In this document: positions 6,595-9,419 of the stretch, in pieces
Layout: every line of letters begins with the position of its first letter
Position numbering within the stretch: position 1 is the first letter of the stretch
DNA from: Candidatus Zixiibacteriota bacterium
GTDB taxonomy: Bacteria > Zixibacteria > MSB-5A5 > GN15 > FEB-12
Reading direction: 5' to 3'
DNA length: 9,419 nt
NCBI GenBank assembly: GCA_023132995.1
Contig: JAGLXI010000054.1
Span: 1 to 9,419, forward strand
Notes under the pieces: generated by a model
What the model was told of the DNA's origin: nothing
Seen by the model: only the letters and a program-made list of their open reading frames with translations
Databases searched by the model: none
Position numbers and translations under genes: made by a program

Positions 6595-6613
6595 GGCAGA
6601 CAGAATGTCTGCC
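6595..6613. repeat. Perfect 8-bp inverted repeat after the TonB-like gene
   Basis: GGCAGACA (6595-6602) and TGTCTGCC (6606-6613) form a perfect hairpin with a GAA triloop, 15 bases beyond the stop of the minus-strand TonB-like gene. On the minus strand it is followed only by a broken T-rich stretch, so it could be a weak terminator. It could also be a dispersed palindrome: its half-site reappears in the upstream region of the same gene (GGCAGACGTCC on the minus strand, 7528-7518, nine of eleven matches). Confidence 0.45.
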
Positions 6614-6628
6614 ACCCACAAAAACATC

Positions 6629-7357
6629 TCACTCGTTCAGGATGAACTCAACGCTGTATGTCACCCACACGCTGATGGGGCGGCCGTTCTGAATGCCGGG
6701 AGTGAACCTGTTCTTGTACGCCGCTTTCACCGCCGCCTCATCCAGCATAGTGCTTCCGGATGACACATAAGCCAACGCCTGGCGCACACTGCCATCCTTG
6801 CCTACAAGGGCCTGTATAATCACCAAGCCTTCCGTGCCTGCCAGCTTGGCCAGTCGCGGGTAGTCAGGCTGTTCGCGGAAGATCATCTCCGGTCGTTTCT
6901 CCATAGGTACGAACTCGGTGATCTCCGGTATGGGATCATCGCCGAGATCGACAATAATATCCATCCCGTCGGCAGGAATATCACCGCTGGATCGTCCGAA
7001 CTCGGCCAGGTCCTGCCGGCTGGCAATGACGACATTCTCATCGATCATTTCTTCATCAGGCACCGGCGTAGGAATACCGACCCTCGCCTGGGCCCTCTGA
7101 GGCGTGACGACTCGGACCTGAGGCTCGCTGCGTGTAATGCTCGGAGGGGGAATTAACTCTATGGAGATCATCCTTCCGCCTACCGGCGGTGTGACCACCT
7201 CCGTCACCGAAAGAGCATTCACTAACCAGGCTGTTCCCAGAATGGACAGGACCAGCAGGACTGTCAGGCCGTTGCTGATCAGCATGTTGCGTTGGTACGA
7301 AGCCTTTAGGAGACTCGCTCCATAGGGCGTATAGACAACGTTATTGGCTGAAGTCAT
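6629..7357 (-). CDS. TonB-family energy transducer protein
   Basis: Inner-membrane anchored, periplasm-spanning protein with a C-terminal TonB domain, which in the family passes proton-motive energy from ExbB/ExbD to outer-membrane receptors. The 242-residue product has a cytoplasmic N-terminus (1-24), one membrane segment (about 25-48), a linker (50-155), and the TonB C-terminal fold (about 160-240). Typical positions there are YPRLAK after PD, EGLVIIQALVGKDGSV, SSGSTMLDEAA, FTPGIQNGRPISVWVTYSVEF. The linker is unusual: it has some prolines but is acidic rather than Lys-Pro rich. The start is decided by an excellent Shine-Dalgarno GAGGTGAT (7370-7363), 5 nt before the ATG. No exbB, exbD or receptor gene adjoins it, so its partners are elsewhere or its role differs from nutrient uptake. 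Confidence 0.88.
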   Translation of the reverse strand: MTSANNVVYTPYGASLLKASYQRNMLISNGLTVLLVLSILGTAWLVNALSVTEVVTPPVGGRMISIELIPPPSITRSEPQVRVVTPQRAQARVGIPTPVPDEEMIDENVVIASRQDLAEFGRSSGDIPADGMDIIVDLGDDPIPEITEFVPMEKRPEMIFREQPDYPRLAKLAGTEGLVIIQALVGKDGSVRQALAYVSSGSTMLDEAAVKAAYKNRFTPGIQNGRPISVWVTYSVEFILNE

Positions 7358-7362
7358 AACAG

Positions 7363-7392
7363 ATCACCTCACTCTCATGCCTCACACGAGGC
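7363..7392 (-). promoter_or_regulatory. Strong Shine-Dalgarno and small leader hairpin of the TonB-like gene
   Basis: On the minus strand GAGGTGAT (7370-7363) is a near-complete match to the anti-Shine-Dalgarno of 16S rRNA, 5 nt from the ATG at 7357. Eight bases upstream of it GCCTC-GTGT-GAGGC (7392-7379) can form a 5-bp hairpin. Between them ATG (7378-7376) opens a four-codon frame whose TGA lies inside the Shine-Dalgarno; it has no convincing ribosome site of its own and may be chance. Confidence 0.5.
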
Positions 7393-7496
7393 CTCCCGGC
7401 CAATTGATCACTCCTTGCTGCAAACGGCCCTCATTGAGAAAGACGAACGAGAGCAGTGATTGTTCAGCCCGGACCACGAGAACAACTTGTTTCCGT

Positions 7497-7530
7497 GGGC
7501 GTCAGCCCCCCCAATGAGGACGTCTGCCCC
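7497..7530. repeat. Two 13-nt imperfect direct repeats, 21 bp apart
   Basis: GGGCGTCAGCCCC (7497-7509) and GGACGTCTGCCCC (7518-7530) agree at 11 of 13 positions and start 21 bp apart, two helical turns, placing them on the same face of the DNA. They end 12 bp upstream of the -35 of the permease promoter and also lie upstream of the divergent TonB-like gene. An operator pair is plausible; a decayed dispersed repeat is the alternative. Confidence 0.4.
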
Positions 7531-7542
7531 TGCTGTTATTCG

Positions 7543-7571
7543 TTGAAATCGCCGGGCTGCTGCCCTATTCT
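7543..7571 (+). promoter_or_regulatory. Promoter of the DMT permease, predicting a leaderless mRNA
   Basis: TTGAAA (7543-7548, four of six -35 matches) is followed after exactly 17 bp by TATTCT (7566-7571, four of six -10 matches). The usual +1, seven bases past the -10, falls at 7578, which is the A of the permease ATG. No Shine-Dalgarno lies upstream of that ATG (7560-7577 is pyrimidine-rich), which agrees with a leaderless transcript. Confidence 0.5.
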
Positions 7572-7577
7572 GTTACT

Positions 7578-8468
7578 ATGAAGTGGTCATCGCTGTTTCT
7601 CCTGTTGCCGGTTCTTTTCTGGGGGTTGTCGTATATCGCCATCAAGGTGGTACTCCGGGAACTGGAGCCGGTGGAGATGATCGCGGCGCGTTTCCTCTTA
7701 GCCACGCCGGTGCTGTATCTTATCATCAGGGGCAAGGGGCTCAAGGTCTGGCCGGTGGAAAAGATGGGCAAGCTGTGTGTGGCCGCGTTACTTGTTTTCC
7801 TTCATTTCTGGGTGATGGCTCACGGCCTGAAAGAAACCTCCGCCTCGAATACGGCGTGGATCCTCACCACAGCGCCGATCTTTGTCGCCATCCTGGCTAA
7901 AGCCTACTTGAAAGAGGCGTTCAACGCCTACCAGTGGCTGGGTATGCTCGTCGCCTGCGCCGGTGTTGTCGCGCTGACGTCCGAAGGCAGCCTGTCGAAC
8001 CTGGCCTGGATCAGCTCGCGCGGTGACGTGATAGTGCTCGGCTCATGCCTGACCTGGGCCTTGTACACGGTGGCCACACGGGAGATTACAGGCAAAGTCC
8101 ACCCGCTGGTAGCTACATTCTGGATGACCGGCATCGCCGGACTGGTGTTTATCCCTTACACCCTGGCCACCAGCGGCATCGGCGTTTACCTTGATATGCA
8201 GCCAATCACAGTGCTGAGCCTCATCTTTCTCGGTGTATTCTGCCTGGCGGTGGCGTTCTGGCTGTGGGCGGAAGGGCTGTCGCGCCAGAGTTCGGCCGAG
8301 GTAGGAACGTACCTGTATGTCGAGCCGCTGTTTGCCATGATTTTCGCCTCGGTCCTGCTGGACGAACCCATCACCATCTGGTTGTTGGTCGGGGCGGCGC
8401 TTATCAGCCTGGGGGTATATATCTCCGAGCGCCACGGCCGCGTCAAACTTCATGAACATGACGTCTAA
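7578..8468 (+). CDS. EamA/DMT-superfamily permease
   Basis: Inner-membrane transporter of the drug/metabolite superfamily, EamA type; members export or import small metabolites such as amino acids and nucleobases, and the substrate cannot be read from sequence. The 296-residue product has the expected ten hydrophobic segments as two EamA repeats. Repeat one (about 5-136) opens with LLLPVLFWGLSYIAIKVVL and contains ARFLLATPVLYL and ASNTAWILTTAPIFVAILA. Repeat two (about 148-283) contains GDVIVLGSCLTWALYTVATR, ALSRQSSAE-like GLSRQSSAEVGTYLYVEPLFA, and the closing ASVLLDEPITIWLLVGAALISLGVYI. Length is typical. The ATG at 7578 lacks a Shine-Dalgarno, but a promoter places the transcription start on it. 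The gene diverges from the TonB-like gene and shares its upstream region. Confidence 0.9.
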   Translation: MKWSSLFLLLPVLFWGLSYIAIKVVLRELEPVEMIAARFLLATPVLYLIIRGKGLKVWPVEKMGKLCVAALLVFLHFWVMAHGLKETSASNTAWILTTAPIFVAILAKAYLKEAFNAYQWLGMLVACAGVVALTSEGSLSNLAWISSRGDVIVLGSCLTWALYTVATREITGKVHPLVATFWMTGIAGLVFIPYTLATSGIGVYLDMQPITVLSLIFLGVFCLAVAFWLWAEGLSRQSSAEVGTYLYVEPLFAMIFASVLLDEPITIWLLVGAALISLGVYISERHGRVKLHEHDV

Positions 8469-8474
8469 AATCCG

Positions 8475-8538
8475 GCAGCCGATTACGTCGCGGTCAGGTT
8501 CGCTGATCTGACTCGGGGTGCACGACTCTCTCGGCTGC
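8475..8538 (+). other. Possible structured spacer between the permease and peptidase genes
   Basis: GCAGCCGA (8475-8482) and TCGGCTGC (8531-8538) are perfect 8-bp complements separated by 48 nt. Smaller complementary patches lie inside (TCAG with CTGA, separated by five bases). There is no T-run, so this is not a standard terminator. It may be a long-range stem in the 3' UTR of the permease or the leader of the peptidase, or chance. Confidence 0.25.
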
Positions 8539-8563
8539 GAATTTGCGGTAAGCCTCGTGTTGA

Positions 8564-9013
8564 ATGCGATCATGCTCCCATTTGAATATGGACAGGCGAC
8601 AATCGGCAAGAGACTGGTATCTGAAAACCTCGCTGGCTTACCTGGGTACTCCCTACCTGTGGGGCGGTGACGACCCTTCCGGCTTCGATTGCTCTGGCTT
8701 CGTGGTGGAGTGCCTTAAGAGTTGCGGGTTGCTCAAGGAGACATCCGATCATACTGCGAACGGTCTGTGGAAGCTGTATGAGGAGAAGGCGATCCAGCGA
8801 CCGGTTCGAGGCGCATTGCTTTTTCACTTGAGCAGTCTCGGCACGGCTACGCATGTGGTGATATGTCTTGATGAATATTTTCAGGTAGGCGCCGGTGGGG
8901 GCAGCCGCCGGACTGTGGATTGCCCGACCGCCTGGAGAGACAACGCCTACGTCAAGATCAGACCCATCCGGTTTGACTCACAGACAATGCGAGTGGCCGA
9001 CCCTTTTCTATGA
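8564..9013 (+). CDS. Small NlpC/P60 family cysteine peptidase without a signal peptide
   Basis: A single-domain NlpC/P60 protein; the family cleaves peptide cross-links in peptidoglycan or similar amide bonds. Numbered from the ATG at 8564 (149 residues), the signature GTPYLWGGDDPSGFDCSGF spans 28-46 with the nucleophile Cys43, and the catalytic His97 sits in THVVICL. The third polar residue is not obvious; Gln107 in YFQVGAGGG is in the right area. No signal peptide, lipobox, membrane segment or wall-binding repeat is visible, which is unusual for a wall hydrolase and is more like cytoplasmic or phage-derived members. The start is uncertain: ATG 8564 has only a weak purine stretch upstream and ATG 8588 (141 residues) also precedes the whole domain. 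No clear promoter was found. Confidence 0.85.
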   Translation: MRSCSHLNMDRRQSARDWYLKTSLAYLGTPYLWGGDDPSGFDCSGFVVECLKSCGLLKETSDHTANGLWKLYEEKAIQRPVRGALLFHLSSLGTATHVVICLDEYFQVGAGGGSRRTVDCPTAWRDNAYVKIRPIRFDSQTMRVADPFL

Positions 9014-9065
9014 TCGCCTGAGAGTTCACCACGCGACGCACTATCGCATTCTTTGTCCGGCAGCT

Positions 9066-9419
9066 TTATGCTCCACTATCCGGTAGCACGGTTTCGGCAG
9101 TCAGCCGACGGAGATCGCTGCCGCTCGGACGCTGGAAGACACGCAGGTCAAACATCGGGATCACCGCCAGGAGATGGTCGAAAATATCAGCCTGGATTGC
9201 CTCGTAGCTGGCCCACTCCTGGTCGTTGCAGAAAACATATATCTCAAGCGGCAGACCGTGTTCGCCGAGGGGCAACTGCCGCAGCAGGAATGTCATCGCC
9301 TGGTGGATCTTGGGGTGACACCTGAGATAGGCGGCGGCGTATGCGCGAAAAGTGCCGACATTGGTCATGTTTCTGCCATTCACCAGTAGCGACGTGTCGA
9401 CGTCATGTTCGCGGTTGTA
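9066..9419 (-). CDS. YbdG-like MscS mechanosensitive channel, C-terminal part (cut by the window edge)
   Basis: C-terminal cytoplasmic portion of a small-conductance mechanosensitive channel of the YbdG branch of the MscS family, which releases solutes on osmotic downshift. The frame stays open through the last base of the window: residues YNREHDVDTSLL precede the GTG at 9383, which is therefore an internal valine and not the start. The visible 117 residues contain the branch signature: NGR..TNVGTFRAY, LRCHPKIHQ, LLRQLPLGEHGLPLEIYVF, then YEAIQADIFDHLLAVIPMFDLRVFQRPSGSDLR. This matches the end of YbdG-like channels, so the gene is complete at its C-terminus and the membrane helices lie beyond the window. 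It converges on the NlpC/P60 gene with 52 bp between them and no evident terminator. Confidence 0.9.
   Translation of the reverse strand, partial: YNREHDVDTSLLVNGRNMTNVGTFRAYAAAYLRCHPKIHQAMTFLLRQLPLGEHGLPLEIYVFCNDQEWASYEAIQADIFDHLLAVIPMFDLRVFQRPSGSDLRRLTAETVLPDSGA

Larger units (their letters stand above)
6308..6628. other. Non-coding, hairpin-rich intergenic region between DUF418 and the TonB-like gene
   Basis: No convincing gene is present; the open frame 6355-6573 (+) encodes nothing recognisable and its end overlaps a terminator hairpin. The stretch holds a series of inverted repeats: CCAGA-T-TCTGG (6330-6340); ACTGG-ATCG-CCAGT (6389-6402, extendable to 6387-6404 with one wobble); TTTTGA-GAA-TCAAAA (6428-6442); CGAGTTC (6470-6476) with GAACTCG (6494-6500); a plus-strand terminator (6528-6558); and GGCAGACA-GAA-TGTCTGCC (6595-6613). 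This density suggests a structured RNA or a mosaic of short mobile palindromes. Which of these is true cannot be decided from one copy. Confidence 0.5.

Noticed and set aside
9381..9383. GTG at 9383 as the start of a 105-residue protein
   Set aside because: The frame continues to the window edge with residues YNREHDVDTSLL that match YbdG-like channels, so the codon is internal.
1..9419. A CRISPR array, toxin-antitoxin pair or recognisable defence system
   Set aside because: No regularly spaced repeats and no effector or antitoxin-like genes; all confident genes are envelope or transport functions.

Overview
The window (about 9.4 kb, clearly above 50% GC) is a chromosome-like stretch from a Gram-negative bacterium. 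It carries a PorV/PorQ-type outer-membrane barrel, a lipobox lipoprotein, a TonB-type energy transducer and a YbdG-like MscS channel. The PorV/PorQ-like barrel suggests the FCB superphylum, perhaps a Zixibacteria-like lineage. That placement is inference; no rRNA or other marker gene is present. Where promoters can be read they look like ordinary sigma70 elements.

Layout. Positions 1-2688 (+) hold a tightly packed probable operon for membrane quality control and transport: the 3' part of an HtpX-like M48 protease, a CNNM/CBS/CorC-HlyC protein, and a YqaA/DedA membrane protein that starts inside the previous stop codon (ATGA). Convergent to it, 2785-3756 (-) encodes a PorV/PorQ (UPF0164-like) barrel. 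A divergent intergenic region (3757-4039) carries a good promoter and a leader hairpin for a lineage-specific lipoprotein (4040-4864, +). Just after its stop lies a decayed 3' portion of a tRNA-Asp(GTC), 4882-4928. A DUF418 (YeiB-like) membrane protein follows on the minus strand (4996-6243) with its own readable promoter.

Positions 6308-6628 are non-coding and unusually rich in short perfect hairpins. They include an orphan plus-strand terminator and an imperfect copy of the tRNA-Asp 3' end, so the DUF418 gene is bracketed by 16/19 matching direct repeats. A TonB-like gene (6629-7357, -) and an EamA/DMT permease (7578-8468, +) diverge from a region with two 13-nt repeats spaced exactly 21 bp apart. 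The permease promoter is placed so that transcription should begin at the A of its ATG, predicting a leaderless mRNA. An NlpC/P60 cysteine peptidase (8564-9013, +) converges on the 3' end of a YbdG-like MscS channel (9066-9419, -, running off the right edge).

Nearly every protein acts in or at the cell envelope, but apart from the first operon there is no sign of one shared pathway. I saw no CRISPR array, no recognisable defence system, transposase or integrase, and no intact RNA gene. The most notable signals are non-coding: the tRNA-Asp remnant with its possible partner repeat around DUF418, the hairpin-rich region with an orphan terminator, and the leaderless promoter geometry.
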